Below, in pieces: positions 35,211-44,015 of a stretch of DNA of 64,000 nt; within the stretch, counting starts at the first letter, position 1, and each line of letters opens with the position of its first letter. This stretch comes from Ciceribacter ferrooxidans (lineage in GTDB: Bacteria > Pseudomonadota > Alphaproteobacteria > Rhizobiales > Rhizobiaceae). Made by a program: the position numbers and the translations under genes. Location of the stretch: the NCBI RefSeq assembly GCF_004137355.1, contig NZ_SDVB01000238.1, forward strand, positions 186,001-250,000, given 5' to 3'. The notes under the pieces are model-generated. The model did not search any database, was not told the DNA's origin, and was given only the letters and a program-made list of their open reading frames with translations.

Positions 35211-35367
35211 CAAACCCCCCGCTGCCATGCATGTACCAGCATCGCGTTTCCGGGTAAATATTCTACTTACAGTGGGTTGTGCCAAGGTTGTGGCGCACTT
35301 CGTTCAGCTTCGGACGAGGAGGACTGCCCTTGTTCTTGATTTTTCCGAAACGGACCTTGAAAGAAAA

Positions 35368-35444
35368 TGGCGCACCCGACAGGATTCGAACCTGTGACCT
35401 TTGGAATCGGAATCCAACACTCTATCCAGCTGAGCTACGGGTGC
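35368..35444 (-). tRNA. tRNA-Arg(CCG), with encoded CCA
   Basis: Read on the minus strand, 77 nt fold as a cloverleaf. The acceptor stem is GCACCCG / CGGGTGC, the D-arm is GCTC..GAGT, the anticodon stem is TTGGA / TCCAA with loop TTCCGAT (anticodon CCG, reading codon CGG), and the T-arm is ACAGG-TTCGAAT-CCTGT. The 3' CCA is encoded. Its 3' end faces the lower-GC two-gene unit. Confidence 0.96.
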
Positions 35445-35783
35445 TCCGTCGGCCCTTGCGGCCGATGCGCTGACGAAGCGGTCATAGCCTAGACTCGGTT
35501 CGCCTGCAATCGTGAAAATGAACGGAGCGAGTGTTTGCCCGGGCCTTCGGTTACCTCTCCCGCCGCTCCGGCAACGCTGCGGGCGGGAACCGGCGAGTTC
35601 CGTCTCCCGATCCGCCGAAGGCATTCGCGAAAAAGACATACTATTACGGAATGCATTTGTTTCGCAGTCACTTGGCCGGCGAGGCTTGTGCCGGTCAGGT
35701 GTTCTTGTACTATGACGGAAGGCTTCGTCGGGAATGCGTGCGGCATCCTCCTGCGGAGCGGAGTGGGGGAGAATGGCGTAAGC
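35445..35783. other. Intergenic region between tRNA-Arg and the MarR gene
   Basis: About 340 bp without a recognisable gene. Open frames in it lack family similarity. It presumably contains the tRNA promoter (minus strand) and the MarR gene promoter; I see no clear palindrome of MarR type. Confidence 0.4.
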
Positions 35784-36248
35784 ATGCCGAAAACAAGAAA
35801 CGGGGAACCAAATCCATCGTCGGCAATCGACTTTTCCATGATGGAGGACGCGGTCGGGTATCGTTTGCGCCGGGCACAGCTGGCGGTCTTCCAGCAATTC
35901 AACGAGGCCTTCGCCGCCAAGGATCTTCGCCCGACCGACTTTGCGGTCCTGCTGCTTTTGAGCTGCAACCAGGGCCTGAAGCAGAGTGAAGTCGCCGAGG
36001 CGCTCGGCATCCAGCGGGCGAATTTCGTCGCGATCGTCGACGGTCTCGAAGAGAAGGGGCTGGTGGAGCGCCGGAAGTCGGAAAAGGACCGGCGCGTGCA
36101 GGCGCTCTACACGACCAGGGCGGGTTCCGACTACCTCAAGGAGCTGATGCCGATCTGGGCGGAGCACGAGGAACGCCTCATCGCACGGCTCGGCGGCACC
36201 CGGGAGCGGGACCAGTTGATCCATTTGCTGAAACGCCTCTGCGACTGA
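35784..36248 (+). CDS. MarR-family transcription regulator
   Basis: About 154 aa from ATG 35784 (MPKTRNGEPN); a GTG at 35763 is an alternative. The winged HTH of MarR is clear: LRPTDFAVLLLLSCNQGLKQSEVAEALGIQ, then FVAIVDGLEEKGLVERRKSEKDRRVQALYTT with the wing DRR. Regulators of this type usually respond to phenolic or aromatic ligands and control nearby genes. Its target is not evident: the adjacent genes are on the other strand. Confidence 0.88.
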   Translation: MPKTRNGEPNPSSAIDFSMMEDAVGYRLRRAQLAVFQQFNEAFAAKDLRPTDFAVLLLLSCNQGLKQSEVAEALGIQRANFVAIVDGLEEKGLVERRKSEKDRRVQALYTTRAGSDYLKELMPIWAEHEERLIARLGGTRERDQLIHLLKRLCD

Positions 36249-36261
36249 CGACACCGCCGGC

Positions 36262-36741
36262 TCAGGTGAGCCGGGCGAGCGCCTCGTCAATCAGCAGATT
36301 GGCGACCTTCATCCGCGTGTTGGCGGCCTCGCGGAAGGATTCGTGGACGCCGTCCGGGTGGTTGGCGCGGGCAAACCGGCGCCGCTTTTCGGCAAGCGTC
36401 GCGGCGGTGTCCTCTGCCGAAAGCGCGAGATCCTCGGCGATTTCCTGCGGCGCGAGGCGCGCGAGGTGCTCCGGCATGACCGGCGGTGCTTCCGCCGCAG
36501 GCGCAGCCGCCTTCTCCTGCGGCGGCACCGGGAAGGCTTGCGCCGATTCGTCCTCGGCCATCAGGTCACGATAGAGATCTTCGGCCCGCCGTCCGTCCGT
36601 CGCGGGCGCGGCGGCCGCCTCGCGGACGAAGCCGGAGGAGAGCCCCGAAACACGGTGGGCGCGCGGCTCGTCGTCGTCCTCGGCGGCGCGCTCCGCCGCG
36701 AGCCGTTCCACCACCGACTGGAAAACCGATCGTCCGAACAC
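36262..36741 (-). CDS. J-domain-like acidic protein of unknown function
   Basis: Probably GTG at 36741 after GGAGAGCAGG, giving about 159 aa; no ATG in frame fits. The central region is low-complexity and Ala/Glu/Pro-rich. The C-terminal 45 residues (TLAEKRRRFARANHPDGVHESFREAANTRMKVANLLIDEAL) resemble a degenerate J-domain, with HPD at the expected place. It could act as a DnaK co-factor, but helix I is poorly recognisable. It is downstream of the quinone oxidoreductase gene on the same strand. Confidence 0.6.
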   Translation of the reverse strand: MFGRSVFQSVVERLAAERAAEDDDEPRAHRVSGLSSGFVREAAAAPATDGRRAEDLYRDLMAEDESAQAFPVPPQEKAAAPAAEAPPVMPEHLARLAPQEIAEDLALSAEDTAATLAEKRRRFARANHPDGVHESFREAANTRMKVANLLIDEALARLT

Positions 36742-36817
36742 CCTGCTCTCCGCCCGGGAAGCCTGCTTCGCGTGGCATTCTAGAGCGCCAGCATGGTGCC
36801 GGACTGACCTCGCCTCG

Positions 36818-37786
36818 TCAGCCGGGGATCGCGAGACGCGCGGCGCCGGTCGTCCGCCCGGCCTCCATGTCGCGGTGGGCCGTCGCGGCCTCGGCAAGCG
36901 CGTAAGTTTGGCCGGCGGGGAGCTCAAAGCCGTCGCGCAACAGGGCGAACCATTCGCGCGCCGCGGCATGGTAGGCTTCACCATCCTGCGCCAGTGCGAG
37001 GATGCTCGGCCGGATGAAGAACCGGTTGCCGAGCGCCGCCGGCTCGATGGCCGGCACCGGCCCCGCGACCTGACCGACATTGGCGAGCGTTCCGAAGGGA
37101 CGCAGGACCTTGAGCGTTCTCGCCGTCGTATCCGCTCCGATGCCGTCGATCGCCAAGTCGACGCCATGGCCGCCGGTGAGACGCAGCGTTTCGTCGACGA
37201 AGTCGGTTTCCCTGTAGAGAATGGCGTGGTCCAGTCCGTGGCGGCCGGCGAGTTCCGCCTTCTCGGGTGAACCGACTGTGCCGATCGTGCGGGCGCCGAT
37301 CCGTTTCGCCCACTGTGCGAGGATCAGGCCGAGCCCGCCGGCCGCGGCGTGAATGAGCACGGTGTCTCCGGTCTTCACCCGCCCGACGGTGACGAGCAGC
37401 ATATGGGCGGTCAGACCCCGCAGCAGCGAGCCGGCAATCTTCTCGTCCGGCAGGTCGTCGCCGAGACGAAGGACCCGGCCCCGGGGCAGGGTGCGGACGG
37501 TGGCATAGCTCCCGGCCGGAAGGCCGGCATAGGCCACCCGGTCGCCGACCATGAGGTCGGTGACGTCCGCCCCTACCGCCTCCACGACGCCGGTCGCCTC
37601 GACGCCGGGAACGGCCGGCAGCGGAAGCGGATAGAGGCCGGAACGGTGATAGACGTCGACAAAGTTGACGCCCGCCATCGTCTGGCGGATCCGGACCTCG
37701 CCGGCGGCAGGCGGTATGACCGGCTGTTCGGCGCTTCGGAGAACGTCGGCGGTGCCGGGTTGCGCAAATTCCATGACCAAATTCAT
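36818..37786 (-). CDS. Zinc-type/quinone oxidoreductase (MDR family)
   Basis: A 322-aa NADPH:quinone oxidoreductase-like protein of the medium-chain dehydrogenase/reductase family. It has the GroES-like domain at the N-terminus (AGVNFVDVYHRSGLYPLPLPAVPGVEATG) and the Rossmann domain with AAAGGLGLILAQWAKRIGA. Catalytic zinc ligands are absent, as in the QOR group. It likely reduces quinones or enones. It is divergent from a LysR gene across 100 bp, and that regulator may control it. Confidence 0.9.
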   Translation of the reverse strand: MNLVMEFAQPGTADVLRSAEQPVIPPAAGEVRIRQTMAGVNFVDVYHRSGLYPLPLPAVPGVEATGVVEAVGADVTDLMVGDRVAYAGLPAGSYATVRTLPRGRVLRLGDDLPDEKIAGSLLRGLTAHMLLVTVGRVKTGDTVLIHAAAGGLGLILAQWAKRIGARTIGTVGSPEKAELAGRHGLDHAILYRETDFVDETLRLTGGHGVDLAIDGIGADTTARTLKVLRPFGTLANVGQVAGPVPAIEPAALGNRFFIRPSILALAQDGEAYHAAAREWFALLRDGFELPAGQTYALAEAATAHRDMEAGRTTGAARLAIPG

Positions 37787-37840
37787 CGTCTGCTCCTGTG
37801 TGCTGAAGGTCCGGCACCGTTTTAAATCAGCAGGCGAATG

Positions 37841-37852
37841 TGCAATATTGCA
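37841..37852. promoter_or_regulatory. Perfect palindrome TGCAATATTGCA between divergent genes
   Basis: A 12-bp palindrome in the 100-bp gap between the quinone oxidoreductase and LysR genes, centred 40 bp from the LysR start. It is a candidate LysR-family binding site. Confidence 0.45.
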
Positions 37853-37886
37853 GAAGTATGCAGGCCATCTGTGGATATTTGCACAT

Positions 37887-38777
37887 ATGAATTGGGATGA
37901 TTACCGCATTTTCCTGGTGCTCGCGCGGGCGGGCAGCCTGTCGCGCGCCGCCGATCTCCTGAAGCTCGACCACACGACCGTCGGTCGCCGCGTCGCCGCT
38001 CTCGAGGCGGACCTGAATGTCCGGCTCGTTCACCGGCTGCCGCGTTCGATTCACCTGACGGTGGAGGGCGAGCGCCTTGCCGAACTCGGCGGCGAGGCGG
38101 AAGAAGCACTGGCCAGGGTCGCAAGGGTGGCAAGCGGCGCCGTCGCAGATGTCCGTGGCGTCGTCCGCATTTCCGCGCCGCCGTCGCTGGCCCTCGCCGT
38201 CCTTGCACCGGATGCAGCGGCCTTTCGAAGGCGCCACCCCGGCATCGTCCTCAGCCTGATCGGGGAAAAGGCCTTCGCGAACCTGAACCGTCTCGATGCC
38301 GACATCGCCCTCCGGCTCTCGCGGCCAGTATCGCCGGGACTTGTGGCCCGCAAACTCGGCGAGGTGCGGTTTTCTTTCTATGCGGCGGTGACCTACGATC
38401 GCCCGGAGGCGGAGTGGGATTTCATCGGCTACGACGACGGCGACGACCCGTTGCCGCAGCAAGCGTGGTTGCAGGCCCGGCTCGGTGGCCGTGCGTTCGT
38501 CATGCGCAGCAATGACGCCGCAAGTCAGGCTGCAGCGGCGGCCTCGGGGGCGGGCGTGGCCCTGTTGCCGGAATATGTGGCTCGCGCGGATGCAAGGCTG
38601 GTCCGCCTGCCGAGCCGGCTCCAGACGCCCGCGAGGGAGCTATGGCTCGTCGTGCACGAGGATCTGCGCCGCGCGCCGCGTGTCCGGGCCGTTCTCGACT
38701 GGCTCGTCGAACTCGTCCGCAACGATCCCGCCTTCGGAAACGTCAGTTCTGGCCCTGCGCCTGCTCCTGACGCCTGA
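37887..38777 (+). CDS. LysR-family transcription regulator
   Basis: A 296-aa LysR protein. The N-terminal HTH is MNWDDYRIFLVLARAGSLSRAADLL..DHTTVGRRVAALE, and the C-terminal substrate-binding domain runs from about residue 90. ATG 37887 is chosen as the family start; upstream open frame is not part of the protein. It is divergent from the quinone oxidoreductase gene. Its 3' end overlaps the convergent transglutaminase gene by 35 bp. Confidence 0.93.
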   Translation: MNWDDYRIFLVLARAGSLSRAADLLKLDHTTVGRRVAALEADLNVRLVHRLPRSIHLTVEGERLAELGGEAEEALARVARVASGAVADVRGVVRISAPPSLALAVLAPDAAAFRRRHPGIVLSLIGEKAFANLNRLDADIALRLSRPVSPGLVARKLGEVRFSFYAAVTYDRPEAEWDFIGYDDGDDPLPQQAWLQARLGGRAFVMRSNDAASQAAAAASGAGVALLPEYVARADARLVRLPSRLQTPARELWLVVHEDLRRAPRVRAVLDWLVELVRNDPAFGNVSSGPAPAPDA

Positions 38778-39558
38778 CGACGACGGCGACCGCGAGGTTT
38801 TCTCCCGCCGGGCCGATCCGCATGCCGGAGACCGGCGCGGCGTCCGCATAGCAGAGGCCGGAGGCGATCCGCACGTAGCGCGCGTCGGGGCAGACGCGGT
38901 TTGCCGCATCGAAACCGACCCAGCCGAGCCCCGGCAGGTGCACCTCGGCCCAGGCGTGGGTTGCCGTCTGCTCCTCCTGTCCGTCCATCATCAGATAGCC
39001 GGAGACGTAGCGAGCGGGGATGTCGAGGCTCCGGGCGGCTGCGATGAAGATATGGGCATGGTCCTGGCAGACGCCGTGGCCGGCCTTCAGCGCCTCCTCG
39101 GCGGTCGTCTCGGTGCCGGTCATGCCCGGCTGGTAGCGCACGCTCGCGTGGATCGTGTTCATCAGCGCATGCATGCGGGAGAGCGGGTCATCCTCGGTGA
39201 CGCCGCGGGCGAGCTCGCGCACCTGCTTGCCCGCCTTCGTGCGCGGCGTATCGCGCAGAAAGAGCCAGAGCGGCGTGTCGCCGACATGCGGGCCGAAGAC
39301 GCCGGTGCGGTCCTCGGTTTCGACCTCGCCGGAGGCGACGATATGGAGGCCGTCGCCGCCCTCGCTGGCGACGAGCTGCACGCGATTGCCGAAATGATCG
39401 TCGAAGCCGGCTTCGATCGCGGCACCGTCCAGGCCGACCTGCCAGGAGAGGACCGTCTGGCCGGGCGAGGTCTGCGGCGTCAGCCGCAGCCTCTGGAGCG
39501 AGTAGGAGACCGGCTGGTCGTAGCGGTATTCGGTCGTATGGGTAATCTTCAGCCGCAT
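38743..39558 (-). CDS. Transglutaminase-like cysteine peptidase of the ATP-grasp/alpha-E triad
   Basis: About 271 aa from ATG 39558 (MRLKITHTTEYRY); an ATG 12 bp upstream is possible. The N-terminal bacterial transglutaminase beta-domain is followed by the papain-like core. The catalytic Cys is in GHGVCQDHAHIF, His in ATHAWAEVHLPGLGW and Asp in FDAANR. It is the third gene of the conserved ATP-grasp, alpha-E, transglutaminase set, thought to act in peptide ligation or processing of unknown peptides. It ends inside the convergent LysR gene. Confidence 0.9.
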   Translation of the reverse strand: MRLKITHTTEYRYDQPVSYSLQRLRLTPQTSPGQTVLSWQVGLDGAAIEAGFDDHFGNRVQLVASEGGDGLHIVASGEVETEDRTGVFGPHVGDTPLWLFLRDTPRTKAGKQVRELARGVTEDDPLSRMHALMNTIHASVRYQPGMTGTETTAEEALKAGHGVCQDHAHIFIAAARSLDIPARYVSGYLMMDGQEEQTATHAWAEVHLPGLGWVGFDAANRVCPDARYVRIASGLCYADAAPVSGMRIGPAGENLAVAVVVRRQEQAQGQN

Positions 39559-39579
39559 GGCGCGTTCCATCCGTTCGAA

Positions 39580-40524
39580 CTAGCTGTAGAACCGGTATCC
39601 GTCGGAAATCTCCCGACCGAGCTGGTGGTTGCGGGCGATGAAATTGCCGAGGAATTCGTGCAGTCCCTGGTCCATGATCTCGGCGACGGAGGCTGAGCGC
39701 AGGCTGCGACTTACGTCCTCGGCCGTGTCGTGGGCCGGCAGCCGCTCGCCGTATTCGCGGGCGATGTAGCCGAGATTGCTGGTGATCTTCTCGTAGGAAT
39801 AGGCGAGCGAGCGCGGCATCTGCACGTTGAGGATCAGGAAGTCGGCGATGTTGGCGGCGCGATGGTCGCCGCCCTCATAGACCCAGCGGTAGGACCGGTG
39901 GGCCGATACCGAGCGCAGGATCGATTCCCACTGCATGTTGTCGAGCGAGGAGCCGACATGGCTCACCGCCGGCAGCAGCACGTAGTACTTCACGTCGAGG
40001 ATACGGCTCGTATTGTCCGCCCGTTCGATGAAGGTGCCGATCCGGGCGAAGTTGTAGATCTCGTTCCTCAGCATCGACCCGTGGAAGGCGCCGCGGATCA
40101 GGCCCGTCCGGTTCTTGATGGCATCGATCACTTCCGGCAGGTCCGCCGGCTTCAGACGCCGCGCGAGCGTCTGCCTGAGACTGATCCAGCACTCGTTGGT
40201 CGCTTCCCATGTTTCGCGGGTGAGCGCCGTGCGTACCATACGGGCATTGTTGCGGGCCGCGTCGATCGAGGAGGCGACGCTCGAGGGATTGGCCGGATCG
40301 CGCAGCATGAAATCGATCGCGTCAGCCGCGGTCAGCGTGTCATGGCCGGCGCCGAAGGCGTCGCGCACGCCGGCACTCTGCAGCACCGCATCCCAGTCCT
40401 CGTCCGAGGTGCTGCTGCGGGTGAGTGATACCCTGAGACCGGCATCGACGAGACGGGCGACGTTTTCGGCCCGCTCGATGTAGCGGAACATCCAGTAGAG
40501 GCCGTTGGCAGTTCTTCCGAGCAT
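39580..40524 (-). CDS. Alpha-E domain protein
   Basis: A 314-aa, wholly helical protein of the alpha-E family. It starts with the signature MLGRTANGLYWMFRYIERAENVARL and has FIERADNTSRILDVKYY in the second half. Alpha-E proteins accompany circularly permuted ATP-grasp enzymes and transglutaminases; the biochemical role is unknown. It is 3 bp downstream of the ATP-grasp gene and 21 bp upstream of the transglutaminase gene. Confidence 0.93.
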   Translation of the reverse strand: MLGRTANGLYWMFRYIERAENVARLVDAGLRVSLTRSSTSDEDWDAVLQSAGVRDAFGAGHDTLTAADAIDFMLRDPANPSSVASSIDAARNNARMVRTALTRETWEATNECWISLRQTLARRLKPADLPEVIDAIKNRTGLIRGAFHGSMLRNEIYNFARIGTFIERADNTSRILDVKYYVLLPAVSHVGSSLDNMQWESILRSVSAHRSYRWVYEGGDHRAANIADFLILNVQMPRSLAYSYEKITSNLGYIAREYGERLPAHDTAEDVSRSLRSASVAEIMDQGLHEFLGNFIARNHQLGREISDGYRFYS

Positions 40525-40527
40525 CCG

Positions 40528-41937
40528 TCAGTCCTCCAGAACCCAGGTGTCTTTGGTGCCGCCGCCCTGGCTGGAATTGACCACGAGCGATCCCTGCTTG
40601 AGGGCGACGCGGGTCAATCCGCCGGGGATGATCTGCACCTTGTCGGAGACGAGCACGTAGGGCCGCAGGTCGACATGGCGCGGCGCCATACCCTTGTTGA
40701 CGAAGATCGGCACCGTGGAAAGCGAAAGCGTCGGCTGGGCGATATAGTTCGAGGGCTGAGCCTTGAGCTTGGCCGCGAAGGCGGCGCGCTCCTTCCTTGA
40801 GGCGGCCGGGCCGACCAGCATGCCGTAGCCGCCGGAGCCGTGAACCTCCTTGACGACCAGTTCTTCGAGATGCTCCAGCACGTATTTCAGGCTGTCGGGC
40901 TCGGAGCAACGCCAGGTCGGCACGTTTTCGAGAAGCGCCTTGCGGCCGGTGTAGAACTCGACGATTTCCGGCATGTAGGAGTAGATCGCCTTGTCGTCGG
41001 CAATTCCGGTGCCGGGTGCATTGGCGATGGTGATGTTGCCGGCGCGGTAGACGTCCATGATCCCCGCAACGCCGAGGCAGGAATCCGGCCGGAACGTCAA
41101 CGGATCGAGGAAGTCGTCGTCGACGCGGCGGTAGAGCACGTCGATCGCCTCGTAGCCGCGGGTGGTGCGCATCTTCACCTTTCCGTCGATGACGCGCAGG
41201 TCCGAGCTCTCGACGAGCTCGACGCCCATCATGTCGGCCAGGAAGGAATGCTCGTAATAGGCGGAATTGTAGATGCCGGGCGTGAGGACGGCGACACGCG
41301 GCTTGCCCTTGCATCCGGGCGGCGCGAGCGAGGCAAGGCTCTGGCGCAGAAGTTGCGGATAATCCTCGACGCGCCGGACCTTGTTGACCTGGAAGAGCTC
41401 GGGGAACATCTGCATCATCGTTTCCCGGTTTTCCAGCATGTAGCTGACGCCGGACGGCGTGCGGGCGTTGTCCTCCAGCACATAGAACTGGTCCTCGCCG
41501 GTTCTGACGATGTCGGTACCGACGATGTGGGTGTAGACGCCGCCCGGAGGCCTGAAGCCGATCATCTCCGGCAGGAAGGCATCGTTTCGCTCGATGAGCC
41601 GCGCCGGGATGCGTCCGGCACGAACGATTTCCTGCTTGTGGTAGATGTCGTCGAGGAAGGCGTTGAGCGCCAGCACCCGCTGCTCGATTCCCTGGGCGAG
41701 ACGGCGCCATTCCCGGCCGGAAATGACGCGCGGAATGATGTCGAAGGGGATCAGCTTTTCCGAGGAATCGGCATGGCCGTAGACGGCGAAGGTGATGCCC
41801 GTCTTGCGGAAGATGTTTTCCGCATCCCTCGACTTCGCCACCAGTCTTGCCGGGTCCTGTCGGGAGTACCAGTCGTAATAGTTCCGGTACGGCGTCCGCG
41901 GTTCCTTGTCCGCGATCAGCATTTCATCGAACGTCAA
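40528..41937 (-). CDS. Circularly permuted type-2 ATP-grasp protein
   Basis: About 469 aa from a TTG at 41937 (LTFDEMLIADKEPRTPY) behind AAGGGGGGC; the ATG at 42000 adds residues that do not resemble the family. Motifs include GITFAVYG, FDIIPRVISGREWRRLAQG, RVDDDFLDPLTF, VYRAGNITIANAPGTGIADDK and VVKEVHGSGGYGMLVG. The family is predicted to form amide bonds with ATP. It is the first gene of the triad with alpha-E and transglutaminase. Confidence 0.92.
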   Translation of the reverse strand: MTFDEMLIADKEPRTPYRNYYDWYSRQDPARLVAKSRDAENIFRKTGITFAVYGHADSSEKLIPFDIIPRVISGREWRRLAQGIEQRVLALNAFLDDIYHKQEIVRAGRIPARLIERNDAFLPEMIGFRPPGGVYTHIVGTDIVRTGEDQFYVLEDNARTPSGVSYMLENRETMMQMFPELFQVNKVRRVEDYPQLLRQSLASLAPPGCKGKPRVAVLTPGIYNSAYYEHSFLADMMGVELVESSDLRVIDGKVKMRTTRGYEAIDVLYRRVDDDFLDPLTFRPDSCLGVAGIMDVYRAGNITIANAPGTGIADDKAIYSYMPEIVEFYTGRKALLENVPTWRCSEPDSLKYVLEHLEELVVKEVHGSGGYGMLVGPAASRKERAAFAAKLKAQPSNYIAQPTLSLSTVPIFVNKGMAPRHVDLRPYVLVSDKVQIIPGGLTRVALKQGSLVVNSSQGGGTKDTWVLED

Positions 41938-42282
41938 TGCGCCCCCCTTTGTCGTTCTTGGCTCCGCAACTGCATCTTCAACGATGCAAGAAGCGTGCAC
42001 AATCGGGAATACCTACTTTTTTCGGTGGTCGTTCTCCGTCCGCTGCGCGACATCGCCTGCGCTTTTTCGGCGAACTTTCGTGGCCGGCGCCGCGATGCGG
42101 GCGGCGCGAAGGCCGGTTGCGGCCCGGATATGCTCTCACCTGCCTGAAATTTGGGCTTTGGTGAGTGCTCAATTTTTAGGCGTTTCTGCCGATCAGCGGA
42201 ATTGATGGCTGCGATCAACAAAACTCCTTTGAGCTTGTCCTTCACCCCCGCTAACCGGTAATCACCCGACCCGGAGAACCCC
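41938..42282. other. Intergenic region between the ATP-grasp triad and a DMT transporter
   Basis: About 345 bp separating divergent genes. It is GC-rich in its first half and AT-richer near 42160-42245. I see no gene, strong palindrome or RNA motif; it presumably carries the two promoters. Confidence 0.4.
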
Positions 42283-43188
42283 GTGACACTTGCCCGCCTC
42301 GCGCCCATCCTCTTCGTGTTTCTCTGGTCGACAGGCTGGGTGGTGGCGAAGTTCGCCGACCGTTTTGCCGATCCGCTGACCTTCCTCGCGCTGCGCTACG
42401 CGGTTGCGGCTGTACTTTTCTACATGGTCTGCCGTTGGACGGGTGCGGCATGGCCGAAGAAGCCGGCGGCATTCTTCCATGCGCTGGTTTCCGGCGTCCT
42501 GCTCCATGGCTTCTATCTCGGCGCCGTGTGGTGGGCGATCGGGCAGGGTGTCCCGGCGGCGATTTCCGGCATCATCGCCGGCCTGCAGCCGTTGATGACC
42601 GGGATTGCGGCGAGCCGTCTGGTCGGCGAGCGGCTCACTCCGTCGCAAAGGTTGGGACTGCTGCTCGGCTTCATCGGCATCGCGATTGCGGTGCTGCCGA
42701 AGGTCTTCGCCGTCGACGCCTTTGCCATTCCCGGCTTCGCGGTTGTCGTCAACATCGTCGGCATGGCCTTCGTCAGCGGTGGCACGATTTACCAGAAGCG
42801 TTATCTGCACGAAGGTGACATCCGCACGGTCGCCACGCTGCAATATGTCGGCGCGTTCGCTTTGACGCTGCCGGCCGCCTACCTGGTCGAGGACATGCGG
42901 ATCGAATGGAGCCTCGGGCTTTTTGCGACGCTCGGCTGGGCGGTGCTCGGGATTTCGATGGGGGCGGTGATGCTGCTCCTTTACCTGATCCGTCGCGGCG
43001 ACGTGTCGAAAGCCGCCTCGCTCATCTATCTCGTCCCGCCGCTTGCCGCCGTCGAGGCGGCGATCGCCTTCGGTGAACAATTGACCCTCTGGATGATGGC
43101 GGGAACGGCGCTGGCGGTCATCGGCGTCTATCTCACCAACAGGAACACCCGGCCAAGTCCGGAATCGGGTGTCGGCGCCCGGCGGTGA
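42283..43188 (+). CDS. EamA/DMT-family transporter
   Basis: A 301-aa protein with GTG start at 42283 preceded by CCGGAGAA. About ten membrane helices form two EamA repeats (FLWSTGWVVAKFADRFADPLTF; IYLVPPLAAVEAAIAFGEQL). Typical of RhaT/YdcZ-like exporters of metabolites or amino acids. Substrate unknown. It is followed 40 bp later by an SDR gene in the same direction. Confidence 0.87.
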   Translation: MTLARLAPILFVFLWSTGWVVAKFADRFADPLTFLALRYAVAAVLFYMVCRWTGAAWPKKPAAFFHALVSGVLLHGFYLGAVWWAIGQGVPAAISGIIAGLQPLMTGIAASRLVGERLTPSQRLGLLLGFIGIAIAVLPKVFAVDAFAIPGFAVVVNIVGMAFVSGGTIYQKRYLHEGDIRTVATLQYVGAFALTLPAAYLVEDMRIEWSLGLFATLGWAVLGISMGAVMLLLYLIRRGDVSKAASLIYLVPPLAAVEAAIAFGEQLTLWMMAGTALAVIGVYLTNRNTRPSPESGVGARR

Positions 43189-43228
43189 GCGGTATCCGGA
43201 GCCTCCCTCAACAAAAGGAGAGAGGTTC

Positions 43229-43972
43229 ATGCTGCAAGACAAGATCGCCATCATTACCGGAGCATCGAGCGGTATCGGGCGCGCAACCGCCTTGCGTTTC
43301 GCGAAGGAAGGTGCCGCCTTGGTCGTCAATGCACGCAGCGAAGACGCGCTTTCCCGCCTCGCCGACGAGATCGCGCGCACGGGCGCGAAGGTCGTTGCCG
43401 TTGCGGGTGACGTATCCGACGCGGAAACCCACCGACGGTTGGTCGATGCTGCCCTCGAAAACTTCGGCCGGCTCGACATGGCGATCAATAACGCGGGCAC
43501 GGTCGGGCCCTACAAGCCGCTCGCCGATGTTACCCTCGAGGAATGGCAGGAGACGCTCGCCGTCAACCTGACCGGCGCGTTCCTCGGTGCGAGGGCGCAA
43601 ATTCGCGCCATGCTCGAGACGGGCGGCGGCTCCATCGTCTTTACGTCGTCGTTCGTCGGCACGAGTGTCGGCATTCCGGGAATGGCGGCTTACGGTGCAT
43701 CGAAGGCGGCGCTGATGGGACTGGTCAAGGGAATCACCGCCGATTACGGCGGAAGCGGTATTCGCTGTAATGCCCTGCTGCCGGGTGGTGTCGATACGCC
43801 GCTTGCCGGCGATGCGGCACAGAAGGAATGGGCGGCCGGCCTGCATGCGATGAAGAGGATCGCCGATCCGGAAGAGATCGCTGCCGCGGCGCTGTTTCTG
43901 GCGAGCCCCATGGCGAGTTTCGTCACCGGTTCGGCGCTCTATGCCGATGGCGGCAACGCAGCGGTGAAGTGA
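43229..43972 (+). CDS. Short-chain dehydrogenase/reductase (classical SDR)
   Basis: A 247-aa classical SDR with ATG 43229 after AAAGGAGAGAGG. The cofactor motif is TGASSGIG (residues about 10-17), with NNAG at NNAGTVG. The catalytic Ser is in SIVFTSSFVG, and Tyr-x-x-x-Lys is in YGASKAA. Arg37 after VVNA suggests NADP(H). The substrate is unknown; family members act on alcohols, sugars or fatty acyl derivatives. It ends 8 bp before a bidirectional terminator. Confidence 0.92.
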   Translation: MLQDKIAIITGASSGIGRATALRFAKEGAALVVNARSEDALSRLADEIARTGAKVVAVAGDVSDAETHRRLVDAALENFGRLDMAINNAGTVGPYKPLADVTLEEWQETLAVNLTGAFLGARAQIRAMLETGGGSIVFTSSFVGTSVGIPGMAAYGASKAALMGLVKGITADYGGSGIRCNALLPGGVDTPLAGDAAQKEWAAGLHAMKRIADPEEIAAAALFLASPMASFVTGSALYADGGNAAVK

Positions 43973-43980
43973 AAAGAGAA

Positions 43981-44008
43981 GAGGCGGCGGGTCGAAACCC
44001 GCCGCCTC
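43981..44008. terminator. Bidirectional terminator between SDR and helicase genes
   Basis: A perfect 12-bp stem (43981-43992 with 43997-44008), loop CGAA, in the 43-bp gap between two convergent genes. It probably serves both, though T-tracts are short. Confidence 0.7.
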
Positions 44009-44015
44009 TCTGAAA

